A stretch of DNA of 64,000 nt from Cacajao melanocephalus. Lineage: Eukaryota > Chordata > Mammalia > Primates > Pitheciidae. The number at the start of each line of letters is the position of its first letter. The first letter of the stretch is position 1. The translations under genes were made by a program, and so were the position numbers. A model generated the notes under the pieces. The model worked only from the letters and a program-made list of their open reading frames with translations. It was not told the origin of the DNA and made no database searches. The stretch is taken from NCBI GenBank assembly GCA_963573385.1, contig CAUYLG010026997.1:62001-126000 (forward strand), written 5' to 3'. Shown here piece after piece: positions 1-18,745 of the stretch.

Positions 1-58
1 CCACTGCACTCCAACCTGGGCAACAGAGGGACACTCTGTCTCAAAAAAAGAAAAATAA
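1..58 (+). repeat. Alu 3' end, cut by window edge
   Basis: Right-arm end (ccactgcactccaacctggg) and A-rich tail. Confidence 0.9.
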
Positions 59-99
59 ATACTCTTTTAAAACACAAATGAGAAAATAGTAACTGTTTC

Positions 100-205
100 T
101 TCACTGCTTATGTGTGAGGCATTGTGTTAAGCATGTTACAGAAGATCTCATTTGTCTTCACAACAGTTCATTCGGTCAGGTGCCATGTGTTACTACAACA
201 GATCT
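100..205 (+). repeat. MIR SINE fragment
   Basis: Weak match to the MIR core (tgtgaggcattgtgttaagc, then cttcacaacag). Confidence 0.4.
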
Positions 206-299
206 TCAAGGTTATTTGTACACTAAAAAAAACCCACCCTCTCTTTCTGTGTTTGTGGCATGGACTCTACTCCTTGTTCCAGTGTGTTCCCTAACTGGT

Positions 300-548
300 C
301 TAACCCACTGAAGTCATCCCATTCTCCCTTGGCTCAGTGATGAGCTCAGGAGACTCCTGCCGAAGCAAGTCAAGCAGAGGGGCATCTGCTGCTTCAGGGA
401 TTGGTTCAGGAATGGGTGGATCACCATCACCCTCAGGACTCAGGACCTCGTCTTTGCTTTCCTGGTTCCTCCCTCTCTTTGCTATGTTTGTTTCTTCCAC
501 TTGATCTAGCAGGCTACTCAGTCTGTGCTGACCATTCTCTTCTTCAGT
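300..548 (-). pseudogene. Unidentified coding-like reading frame (82 codons)
   Basis: The minus-strand frame is open from 548 to a TAG at 300-302. Its composition is acidic and proline-rich (for example DPPIPEPIPEAADAPLLDLL), unlike chance frames over Alus. It has no in-frame ATG near its start, and the strand upstream has an A-run rather than a splice acceptor. I do not recognise the protein. It could be a retropseudogene fragment or chance. Confidence 0.3.
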
Positions 549-1395
549 TTATCTACTAAACTTCTGAGTTTTTTTTTTTTTTTAAAGATTTTTGGTTCCA
601 GAAAGTTTTGCTATAATTGAATTTTCCGCCGAAGGTCTGTTTCACCAGAGCCCCCTATTTATGAGAGTTCTGTCTGCTCCTTCTCTCTTTTGCTCTAAGG
701 TCTCTTCCAGCATATTATTGCTTTTCTCTTGCCTATTTACTCATGCCTCCTTTCACCCTCTGGCCATGGGTCCAGCACAGAGACACCTAAAGGTACTCCC
801 AGTGGTGGGGAGCCAGTAGGCTCCTGTAGTCTAGCCACATACCAAGCTGCCGGGCAGTGGCACTTGCCTGTATCCTCAATTCCTGTATCCTCAGCACACA
901 ACCCTCTTTCAGGCTTGGAGACAGGGAGGCAAGCAGGCTCCTCTGGCCCAGGGAGAGCAACAAGCTACCATCTACATAGTCAGCTTCTGTCCTTCCTCTC
1001 CGAAGTCCCACAACTCTTCAAGGCCAATACTGTTCCTGAAATTAAGGCATTTTCATTTCACCCTAGGCCTCTTCCCCACAATCCCCAGGCTCTCATTTGC
1101 CCACAGAGGAACTAAGTCTAGTACCCAACCCCAGGTGATTCCAAGCACCACCCTCCCCCAACCAACACCCTGCCCTGGATTCCGGCCACCAATGGCCCTA
1201 ATCAAGCTCTATTTGGGAAAGGCAGGAGATGAACTGGGGTTGGGGCAGGAGGAGAGGAGGGACTGGGGATCAGGTTTCCCCACCCACTCCTAGACATTCA
1301 GGTCAAAAACAATATTGCAACTCAACATCTTGTACACAAATGTGTATGTGTTCTGATTAGTTCCTTAAGGAAAATTCCTAGAATGTTGGTTAAAA
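549..1395. other. Unique intronic sequence, no recognised feature
   Basis: Apart from a poly-T run at about 569-583, this stretch matches no repeat family I can name. Short open frames on both strands overlap without a supporting start or splice context. Confidence 0.4.
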
Positions 1396-1401
1396 TTATT
1401 A

Positions 1402-1687
1402 TTATTATTATTTTATTATTGGAGACAGAATCTCGCTCTGTTGTCCAGGTTGGAGTGGAGTGGATCTTGGCTCACTACTGACTGCACCTCCCGGGTTCAA
1501 GCGACTCTCCTGCCCCAAACTCCTGAGTAGCTGGGACTACAGGTACACGCCACCATGCCCAGCTGATTTTTTGTATTTTTAGTACAGATAGGGTTTCAAC
1601 ATGTTGCCCAGGCTGGTCTTGAACTCCTGAGCTCAGGCAATCTGTCCACCTCAGCCTCTCAAAGTGGTGGGATTGCAGGCATGAGTA
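1402..1687 (-). repeat. Alu, left partner of the tandem duplication
   Basis: Dimeric Alu. Its 3'-end segment (cctgagctcaggcaatctg) is nearly identical to that of the Alu at 2449-2736, while the remainder of the two elements differs. Confidence 0.9.
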
Positions 1688-1849
1688 AAATTATTTTTAA
1701 TTAACCACATTTAACTTTGGAAACAAATCCTAGATTGCCTGCCAGAAAGTTTTAGTAATTTATTCTCATACTAAGAGTGTGAAGACTCTACACCCACTAC
1801 AGCAGGGCAAATGGCCCACAGCCTCAGAAACATAAGGATTAGTCTTTTT

Positions 1850-2448
<599 letters not shown>

Positions 2449-2736
2449 TCTTTTTTTTTTGTTTTTCTGAGACAGGGTCTCGCTCTGTCCCCTAGGCTGG
2501 AGTGCGGTGACACGATCTCAGCTCACTCCAACTTCTGCCTCCTGGGCTCAAGCGAGTCTTGTGCCTCAGCCTCCCAAATAGCTGGGACTATAGGCGCCCA
2601 CTACCATACCTGGCTAATTCTTTGTATTTTTAGTAGAGACAGGTTTCACCATGTTGCCCAGGCTGGTCTCGAACTCCTGAGCTCAGGCAATCTGCCCACC
2701 TCAGCCTCCCAAAGTGGCAGGATTACAGGCATGAAT
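2449..2736 (-). repeat. Chimeric Alu at the duplication junction
   Basis: The portion starting at the T-run resembles the Alu at 3216-3504; the portion ending at 2736 resembles the Alu at 1402-1687. This is the pattern left by unequal Alu-Alu recombination. Confidence 0.75.
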
Positions 2737-3400
2737 AAAATGATTTTTAATTAACCATATTTAACTTTGGAAACAAACCCTAGATTGCCTGCCAGAAAGT
2801 TTTACCAATTTATTCTCATACTAAGAGTGTGAAGACTCTACACCCACTACAGCAGGGCAAATGGCCCACAGCCTCACAAACATAGGGATTAGTCTTTTTT
2901 CTTCTTTTGAGACAAGGTCTCACTCTATCACCCAAGTTGGAGCGCAGTGGTGTTATCACAGCTTGCTGTAGCTTTGACCTCCTGGTCTCAAGTGATCCTC
3001 CCACCTCAGCCTCTCCAGAAGCTAGGACTAAAAGGCACGTACCACTACACCTGGCTAATTTTTTACTTTTTGTAGAGACAGACTCACTATGTTGCCCAGG
3101 CTGGTCTGGAACTCCTGGTGCAAGTAATCTAACCAAGTGCTCTGATTATTGATGTGAGCCACCATGCTTCAGCCAAGTATTTTATTATTATTATTATTAT
3201 TATTAATTATTATTATTTGAGACAGGGTTTTTCTCTGTCCCCCAGGCTGGAGTGCAGTGGTGCAATCTCAGCTCACTGCAATTTCTGCCTCCTGGGTTCA
3301 AATGATTCTCCTGCCTTAGCTTCCTGAGTAGCTGGGACTACAGGTGCCTGCCACTACGCCTCACTAATTTTTGTACTTTTTTTTTGTAGAGACGAGGTTT
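2651..3400. repeat. Tandem duplication, unit 2
   Basis: Repeats the order Alu end, unique core (ttaaccatatttaactttgg), old Alu, (TTA)n tract, Alu of unit 1. Both junctions lie in Alu sequence. Confidence 0.9.
2895..3172 (-). repeat. Old Alu (AluJ-like), unit 2
   Basis: Duplicate of 1850-2136; followed by a longer (TTA)n tract, 3181-3217. Confidence 0.85.
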
Positions 3401-3504
3401 TGCCATGTTGCCCAGGCTGGTCTCTAACTCCTGAGCTCAGGTGATCTACCCACCTCAGCCTCCCAAGTGCTAGGATTACAGGCTTGAGCCACCACATCTG
3501 GCCA
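3216..3504 (-). repeat. Alu closing duplication unit 2
   Basis: Dimer ending in ccaccacatctggcc. Confidence 0.9.
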
Positions 3505-4099
3505 GGTATTATTTACCTTTCTGCAGTCTAAGTGAAAAAGATCTCATTGTTTTAATGTACATTTCTCAGGAAGTCTGATCACCTTTTCCATTTTTGAGTC
3601 ATTTATATTTCATCTTTTATAATGACTGCTACCAATGTATCTAACATTTTGGTTTTGGTTTAACTTGGGGTGTTTTCTGACACTAAACATTTTTATTTTC
3701 AGAAGTAATGCATGCCTCTGGTAAATTATTTTAAAGCAGAACAAAAGGAAACATTGGTGAAAAATAAGTTTCCTTCCCTCCAACTCAGTACCCAAGTTCT
3801 CCAGGTAACTCATCTTACCATTTTCCTGGTATCCATTCAGAGATATTATTTACATGGACAAATACTGCATTTTCATAAATAAAAGGCAAGCGAAAGTGAA
3901 ATGGAGGCTGAGCTTAGATACTGGATTCTCTTCATTTCTTCCTTTCTCAATCTGGGAACAAATAGTGACCAAGAAAATGTGTGATTACACACATCTTGCC
4001 TTTGAGGAGGTGTGTGGTTACAAGACAATCTGATAAGCACTTCAACAGAGGTGTCAGTTGTACAGACAACAACGGAGCTTCTAGAACGGGACAGGGAAT

Positions 4100-4262
4100 G
4101 CGTTCTTTACTAAGTGTCTACTATGTGCTAAACACTGAGTTATAATCCTTCCTTTATGTTTTAGTTTACTTCTAACTTACAATGCTTGTACTGTATATTC
4201 TAATTTACAATGGCCCTGCAAGTTAAGTATTGTTGTCCTCATTTTACAGATGATGAAACATC
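4100..4262 (+). repeat. MIR SINE
   Basis: Core tctactatgtgctaaacact and the 3' block cattttacagatgatgaaac are visible. Confidence 0.75.
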
Positions 4263-4735
4263 CACCGAAGGCTTCTATACTATGCAGAATGAGGCTCCTC
4301 TCTTCAATGGCCACCCTGAGCATATGACATGAAGAATGAAAGCCAGAAAACAAAGGAACAAACTGGTTCATCATTAAAACCTGTATGCCTTTCCTTGGAT
4401 CACAACTTTCCTGACTGACTCAGGAAGAAATCCATGCATTTCCAAAAGCAGCCTTTCTAGGAAGACCCTGAAATTATTTTTCCCAGGGTCCCAGAAACAA
4501 ATCATGAACAAGACACTTCATGGCAAGCCCTGTAGCTTGCTGACCAGCCTCTGCTCTGCCTGAGAGGCCTGTAGACCACCCTGAGAGCACTCCCAGAAGG
4601 GCAGAAAGGCTCCATGAGACTGGCACAAGGAACAGTGAATCATCCTAACTCATGGTTTTTATCAATATATGCATGAATCAAAACTCCTTCAGTCAGGAGC
4701 CAAATATTTTGCTTCCAAAGAAATTATTCTTTGGT

Positions 4736-5383
<648 letters not shown>

Positions 5384-6162
5384 CTTTGGTTCTGTTTTTA
5401 TGAGTAGATAATGAAAAATAAATTTTTAACAAAAGAAATTCTCCTTTGTTATAAAATGATGCAAGTGGGTAAGATGGATCACTAAGGATGATACTGCTTC
5501 CTCTGATTAGAACCAAACCAGAGGTGGCAGAGGATGACCACGTGGCCACATAGACCAATCTCAGAGGGTCATGGCAGCACACTGGGAGAATCTTGTTCTC
5601 CACTAACACAGCAGTGTGCCCTGAGATGGCTTACCAATCAGACTCACAGAGATTGATGCTTAAACCAAATTTTGTTTACTTGTTTATAGTTTAGAGAGGC
5701 TGGCATACTTTACTGTATCCCTGTGTACCTAACGTAAGAATATACTCATTTACCCTCATAGCAAGAAAGTGAAAGCATCTGTTTCACTAGATGCCTTCTA
5801 TCATTCAGTACTAAAAATTAAGAAAATATTTAATACTTGACAGGTCAAAAATGGATTTTACTAAAGTAGGCTTCCTCTGACTATGAGCATTCACAGCAGG
5901 ACACAGAGGGCTTTCACTCACTCCCTGGAGCTCTTCTCCCAACTCAGGCTGGCTCCACACTTCCTTCCTCCAGGTACAGCCTTTCTGTATGCTGCAGGGG
6001 AGAAAAACACAAGGCCATAACTCCTGGCTATCTCATTTCTACAACTCATATAGGTCAGTGAGTGTCAGACAAACTCTGGATCTCAGAATCTCAATCTGAT
6101 GGACCCTTTGAGGGAAAAATTAACTATCTAAACATGTAGTTCTCTAACCTACTAAGCAATCC

Positions 6163-6334
6163 ATCTTTTTTTTTTTTTTTTTTTTGAGACAAGGTTTTGC
6201 TCCATCATCCAAGCTGGAATGCAGTGGCACAAGGCTAACTCACTGCAGCCTCAAATTCCTGGACTCAAGTGATTCTCTTGCTTTACCCTCTAGAGTAGCT
6301 GGAATTACAGGTGTGAGTGACCACACCCAGCCTC
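6163..6334 (-). repeat. Alu monomer (FLAM-like)
   Basis: Single arm with a T-run and a diverged 3' end; no second arm. Confidence 0.8.
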
Positions 6335-7122
6335 CAATCCATCATTTCTTCTCTGTCCTCACTGTGTCTAACCTGAGTTCTCTGTAGCTTTCATGACCCT
6401 CTAGGAATCTTTGGTTGCAGCTTCTAGTAACAATAATTATTCAGTTATCAGTAGGTCCAGAATCTTTCTCTGGAAGCACCTCTGGCGTCAGTGACTAAAA
6501 AACAATTCTGCTGGAGTTTTGCAAAAACTGGCAAAGCCAGTTTTTGGTAATAGTGTTAACATGTTGAAGGTACATTTAGAGCCCTGAGCCTTTTTCTGAT
6601 TAAAAGACTCCTATGAGTTTCAAGTCAAGGCTAAATGAAACTAAAAAGACTCCTATCCAGCTAGAAGTTGTGCTAATTTCAAAACTGTGTGAGCCTCTTG
6701 TTCTTGCAGGCATGAGTTGCAGCCATTGTTCCCTTGAAAAGACTGGAGATTAGGAAACAACAGTTTTCTAACTGCTCAGTCAGGCTCACTTTCTTTCTTA
6801 ACACCAGTAAAAAACCCTCTTGCTGAAGCTGGGAGAAAGTCTTGCTTACCAAGATGCCTTTGGTGTAGGTAAGAAGGCTCTATGTCAATTTCTGATCATT
6901 ATCAACTTCTCATGAGGGATACAGTAAAGCCCACAAGAACCAGAGCCATACTTACATTTAAGTAATAGACCTTGAAAGGCAGTACCATCTGGGAATGAGA
7001 AATGCACCAAATGGAGTGGGCAATTCATTCTGGAAATCATGTTAAAAATCCCAGGGAAAATACCCCATATACTTTGAAGTGATTATCACATATGGCATGC
7101 CTGCATCAAACCATTGCATGTA

Positions 7123-7417
7123 GGCCAGGTACAGTGGCTCACGCCTGTAATCCTAGACTTTGGGAGGCTGAGGTGGGTAGATCACCTGAGGTCAGGAGTT
7201 TGAGACCAGCCTGGCCAACATGGCAAAACCCTGTATTTACTAAAAATACTAAATTAGCTGGGTGTGGTGACACACACCTGTAATCCCAGCTACTTGGGAG
7301 GCTAAGGCAGGAGAATCACTTTAACCCAGGAAGTGGAGGCTGCAGTGAGCGGAGATCACGCCACTGCAATCCAGCCTGTGTGACAAGAGTGAGACTCCAT
7401 CTCAAAAAAAAAAAAAA
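7123..7417 (+). repeat. Alu
   Basis: Full dimer, A-tail at 7404-7417; flanks share an imperfect catttcatgta-like duplication. Confidence 0.95.
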
Positions 7418-7644
7418 CCCATTTCATGTACCATATAAATATATACACCTATTATATACCCAGAAAATTTAAAAAATTAAAAATAGTAACATTTTAATGA
7501 ATAGTCTTCAAAAACAACTTTATTATTTTTGTTTCATAACCAATTATACTCCCCAAAACATAATTGAATATCTTTCCATTTCAATATAGAGCCACATCAC
7601 CATAAAAAAAATCACTAGGGAAAAGATATAGACTTAAAAGTAGG

Positions 7645-8256
7645 GGCTGGGAATAGTGGCTCACACCTGTAATCCCAGCACTTTGGGAGGCCGAGGCAGG
7701 TAGATCATGACGTCAGGAGTTCGAGACAAGCCTGGCCAATATGGCGAAACCCCATCTCTACTAAAAATACGAAAATTAGCCAGGCGTGGTGGCCCGTGCC
7801 TGTAGTCCCAGCTACCGAGGATGCTGAGGCAGAATAGTTGCTTGAACTTGCAAGGTAGAGGTTGGAGTAAGCCGAGATTGCACCATTGTACTCCAGCCTG
7901 AGTGACAGAGCAGACTCCGTCTCAATAAAAAAAAAAAAAAGAAAAGAAAAATTAGGCTGGGTGTGGTGGCTCATGCCTGTAATCCCAGCACTCTGGGAAG
8001 CTGAGGTGGGTGGATCACTGTGGCCAGGAGTTTGAGACCAGCCTGGCCAACATGCTGAAACCGCATCTCTACTAAAAATACAAAAACTAACTGGGTGGGG
8101 GAATGTGTGCCTGTTATCCTAGCTAGTCTGGTGGCCGAGGCACAAAAATCACTTGAACCCAGGAGGTAGAAGTTGCAGCGAACGGAAATCACACACTGCA
8201 CTCCAGCCTAGGAAATAGAGTGAGACTCTGTCTCAAAAAATAAATAAATAAAAAAG
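7645..8256 (+). repeat. Two Alus head to tail
   Basis: One dimer at 7645-7951 and another at 7955-8256, separated by the first element's A-rich tail; the second ends in an (AAAT)-like tail. Confidence 0.95.
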
Positions 8257-9340
8257 AGTAAATAGAGGTGATCTTTGGGTGACAGAAATGTGGTGCCATT
8301 TTTTCCCTGTATTTTCTAACTATCTAAAATGTACATATACTGCTTTTGTAATGACATTATTTTTAATATTTTAAAACATAATTTTCAGAGAAAGCAGATG
8401 CTTGGTTACAGAAATAATTTCAATACAAACAGGTTGTAATTGTTATTACTAGTATCATGTTAAAAACAGACATTGAAAAACCTGCAAAAAGTTGTAGATG
8501 GACTTTTAAATTTTGATGATTAAAATATGTTACTTGAACATATAATGGATATACAGTTAAGCATTTGTGATTTTTTACAAAATTGAGTTAGGGATATAAT
8601 GCAGTCTAATTTTTCAATCTTGGCCTATCTTGGACTTTGTATGTCATCTCTTTACTTTGAGGAAGATAAAGCTTTCAAGCTTCCTCCTCCTTGATCTACT
8701 TGTTTATAGTTTTGATAGCTCTTAGGGAAGATAGTCTAGGGGAAGATTGTTTCCTCTCCCATTTCAGGCATCTCTCTCTCTGGTAATCCACTGAGTTAAT
8801 ACCACATGCTTGATCTCAAGGCATTGAAAACTGTGTTTATTCTGACAACAGGGTTTAACGAAGAGAGCCATGGGAGCCTCTTGTTCTTGGTGAAAGAGCC
8901 AAAAATCCAGATCAGGATAATCTCAGACTGAAATGAGATATTGCTGATATAAGAATAAGCACAAACCAAGAAGGGAAAGATGACTATGTGAGCACCACAG
9001 TGACTCAATAATGAACATTTCTTTGACTTACATCTTCATACACAAGCTATTAGCTCTTCTTTAACATATACACTTTGGACTGGTCTAGCCTGTAGGGAAG
9101 TTTGTTCCCACCATTCTTCCACCTGTCCTCAAAGCACCTTTCTCCTGGGACTCCCAGATCCCTCTTTTGTGACCCATCCCCACAAGGTCTAGCTCTTAGT
9201 TAGCTGTCAAGAGATGTCATTTGTGGCAGATACTACTAGTATCCTATCTGACTTATTTTCTACTTCCTTTCCTTTTCATTTATAACAGAGCCCTGATTTT
9301 CTGCAGGTAGATTATCATGGAGGTTGGGTCCTTCTCTTAG

Positions 9341-9658
<318 letters not shown>

Positions 9659-10099
9659 ATATTTATTCTTGATAATAACTAGTTTAGGATGAGTACATGA
9701 CATGACACATGTCTACGTATTTTACCTGGATTCTATTATCAACTTTACCAACATGCTAAGGGTAGCAGAGGAGACACACTGGGACCTTGATGTTGTAACT
9801 GGGCCGCTGAATCAACCAACCTGTAACTGCTTTCTGAACATGATTTTGGTGGGTTTTCTGTTACTTGCAGTTGATACTATCCTATCAGATATTCCACCAA
9901 ATCACACTACCTAAGTTGTCAACTCTCCTAATATAGTTTTAATAACCATGTGGCCATTCATTGAGAAAGCTTTTAGATACAGGAATGTGCCTGGCACTAG
10001 AATAAGGAAACATGTTGAGGCTTTTCAGGCTTTTCTATCAAGGTACTTATCATTTTCGTCTTTTTCTTTTCCCAAACACCTTTATAAGCTGACAACTTC

Positions 10100-10290
10100 T
10101 TTCACTTACATTATTTTACAGTCTTTGAAATTACCCTCTTGAGTTAGCCCAGAGAGGCATTCTGAGCTGTTTGCAGATGAGGAAAGCAAAGTTGTAAACT
10201 GACCAAGATTACCAACGAGTCAGTGGCAGAGCTTAGGAAGGAGCTCAATTTTCCAATTCCAAATCTCTAAACCAGGGCACTCCCTCCTCC
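10100..10290 (+). repeat. MIR SINE
   Basis: Shows gcagatgaggaaagcaaag and the agtcagtggcagagc block of MIR. Confidence 0.7.
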
Positions 10291-10329
10291 TCCAAAACAC
10301 AATAAGAAATATCTGGCTCTAGGGCAGGC

Positions 10330-10859
10330 TGAATGTGAGGTATTTGGCGGCGAACAACTTCTCGCGATGCAAACCTAAGGCTCTATGCCCGCGTGGGGTC
10401 CGCTGTGACTCAGAAGCTGACACAGCTCGGTTAGGCTGCAGCTGCGGGTACAACACATAATGCCTGTAGAATACTTTTCAGTCGGAGCCTAGCAACCTGG
10501 CCTACAGCGATCTGAATGCTGTGAACGTAGAAAAAGACATCCCTTCATGTCCCACGGCCCCACCATCTATCCAAGACACAACGGACAGCTCAAGACCAGC
10601 CTAGGCCCGAACTACCGGCCTATTCATTCACCTCGCTCTGGCCAGAACAAAATTTCAGGCCTACAAGGCACTGTTGGCCGAACACACATTTTGTTACCGA
10701 TACTCTTTCGAGATCCGGTGGCTCCCAGTCTTCTTTCTGTCCTTCTCGGAAACATTACGTCCCTCCGGGGTCACCCTAAGAATGAACTTCAGCGGGTCAA
10801 CAGGCCCGGAGCTCACGGGGGAGACCCCGCCAGCGGAAGCGGAAATGCTTGCTTAGAGA
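10330..10859. promoter_or_regulatory. Left shoulder of the NAA60/ZNF597 CpG-rich region
   Basis: CpG is frequent compared with the flanking introns (for example GGCGGCGAAC near 10346 and TTCTCGCGATG near 10360). It contains no repeat I recognise and probably holds 5' exon sequence or promoter of NAA60 on the minus strand. Confidence 0.5.
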
Positions 10860-11000
10860 AAAGGAGGAAAACTACCTCTCGCACCGGCCCATTGGCTACC
10901 GGTCCTCGGTTAAGGTGTTCCATTGGTCAACACAAAAGAAGGACTGCCCCCTCGGCAGAACCTCGACCAATCAAAGGGAAAGATGACGGATAGCGTTGAG
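10817..11000 (-). other. NAA60: Candidate NAA60 5' non-coding exon
   Basis: On the minus strand a donor-like CCCC|GTGAGC falls at 10816/10817 in CpG-rich DNA opposite the ZNF597 start. NAA60 (a Golgi-associated N-alpha-acetyltransferase) begins at this position in human and runs away from ZNF597. No NAA60 coding exon is in the window. The exon edges are inferred and the upstream edge is a guess. Confidence 0.35.
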
Positions 11001-11163
11001 GGCGAGTCGCTTCCGGCGGCTTTTCCTGCAGCTCCTGCGTAGGGGAGCATGGGAGCGTGGGAGTTTTGCAGTGGTTGTGGCGTTCTTCGTCGTGTCTTGG
11101 TAGGGCGTCGCTTTCTGCGGTTCCTGCCTGGCGAGCGCGAGGCCTGTCATTAGCCCCGGAGCG
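10860..11163. promoter_or_regulatory. Bidirectional CpG-rich promoter, NAA60 / ZNF597
   Basis: Three CCAAT boxes sit within 80 bases: ATTGG at 10891-10895, ATTGG at 10922-10926 and CCAAT at 10967-10971. An ETS-like CTTCCGGC lies near 11010 and CpG is dense up to about 11,500. ZNF597 exon 1 begins just to the right; NAA60 is transcribed to the left in human. The syntenic human segment is the ZNF597 transcription-start DMR, methylated on the paternal allele. There is no TATA box at a fitting distance. Confidence 0.75.
11030..11163 (+). other. ZNF597: ZNF597 5' non-coding exon 1 (start approximate)
   Basis: A strong donor (GTAAGT) follows position 11163, and an acceptor ending in CAG at 11314 opens the next exon, leaving a 151-base first intron. 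The exon lies in CpG-rich DNA just downstream of three CCAAT boxes and an ETS-like TTCCGG. The 3' boundary is clear from sequence; the transcription start is a guess. Confidence 0.6.
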
Positions 11164-11367
11164 GTAAGTGGGCCCCTTTCGAAGCCGGGCTGGGAGGAGC
11201 AGCAGTCAGCATAGGTTTTAAAGGGGGTTTCGGAGGGAATCGAGAGAGGCTGGGCGTACTGGAGGAGCTTGGCAGCAGAATTGGTCCATTTAAGGACTGT
11301 TCTCTTCCCCGCAGCTTTGTCTCGAAGTCCCTGTGGCATCTTGAACAAGCCATTCCCCACTCCCCAA

Positions 11368-17748
<6,381 letters not shown>

Positions 17749-17816
17749 ATACAACAACGTGTTGTTAGTGACTGGGCTTTTCAGTATCTGTATGGTGGAA
17801 AGCAGTTACTGTATAT

Positions 17817-17995
17817 GTCCCAGGCAATGTGCTAAGCACTTTACACACATTCCTGTGTAATACTTAATTCTCATCCCAACCTTGATTTAGGCAGTACCAT
17901 TTCCACTTTATAACTAGGGAAACAAAATTCACGTCTTAAAGCTAGTGAGTGAACCCAGGATTTGAACTCAGTTACTGTTCAACTATGAGCCAGAA
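17817..17995 (+). repeat. MIR SINE in ZNF597 3' UTR
   Basis: Core aatgtgctaagcactttaca and gtgaacccaggatttgaact blocks are clear. Confidence 0.85.
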
Positions 17996-18549
17996 AAAGA
18001 TAGAAAACTTTTGTTTAAATTCAATTTTTATTAAAATGAAGGCTCTTGCTAGAGTTCTTTTAATTTTGTTTACGTAGTTTCTAACTTTTAGAAGGAAGAG
18101 AATTTATTTATATTTTGCCAGTTCTGCAGATATAATATTTAGGAAAGTAAATGCTTTTATATGTTTTATACTTTTTTTTTTGCTATAACTATTTGAATGT
18201 AATGTTTGTATAAGATTGCTGTTTTACATGTGAATTCCTGTAGGAGTTTAGAAGTTTTTTTCTGTCCTGTAAAAGTTCCCAAATGGGTGGACTAGTTTAT
18301 ATCTTGTTGGCCATTAGTAGCCACAGAATTCCCTATCATAGTTCTGATGCCAGGGGTAGGTACTGGCATTTAGGACCCAAATGTTTGCAAGGAGTTTTGG
18401 TAGAGTCTAACTGTAGCCCTTTTGTGGAGGCTGGACTTGGGGAGGGGGAGGAGTACTTGCTCCTTTCTAAGATTACCTCTAAATCACTACCTAAGCACAT
18501 TACCTTCTTGCTATGAATAATTGTAATTGTTTCTCAGTGAGTATGGTAG

Positions 18550-18745
18550 CTACTTTAGGTATATTATCTAATTTAATCTTCAGAATAAATCTGTGACGGA
18601 GAAAAAATATTTGTTTCATAAATGAAACTGAAGTCTTCAGAGGGTAAAGTGAATACTTTGCCTAGCACACAAATCACATTGTGGTGAAGCTGACATTAAG
18701 CTTGGGTCTCTCTGACTCCAAAGGCCATGCAGTCTGCGAGACTAC
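18550..18745 (+). repeat. MIR SINE carrying the ZNF597 polyadenylation signal
   Basis: Shows atctaatttaatcttcagaa and ttgggtctctctgactccaa, typical of MIR. Confidence 0.75.
18584..18589 (+). terminator. ZNF597: Probable ZNF597 polyadenylation signal (AATAAA)
   Basis: This is the first canonical AATAAA downstream of the stop codon. It lies inside an old MIR SINE, so the gene's 3' end may have been supplied by that repeat. Confidence 0.5.
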
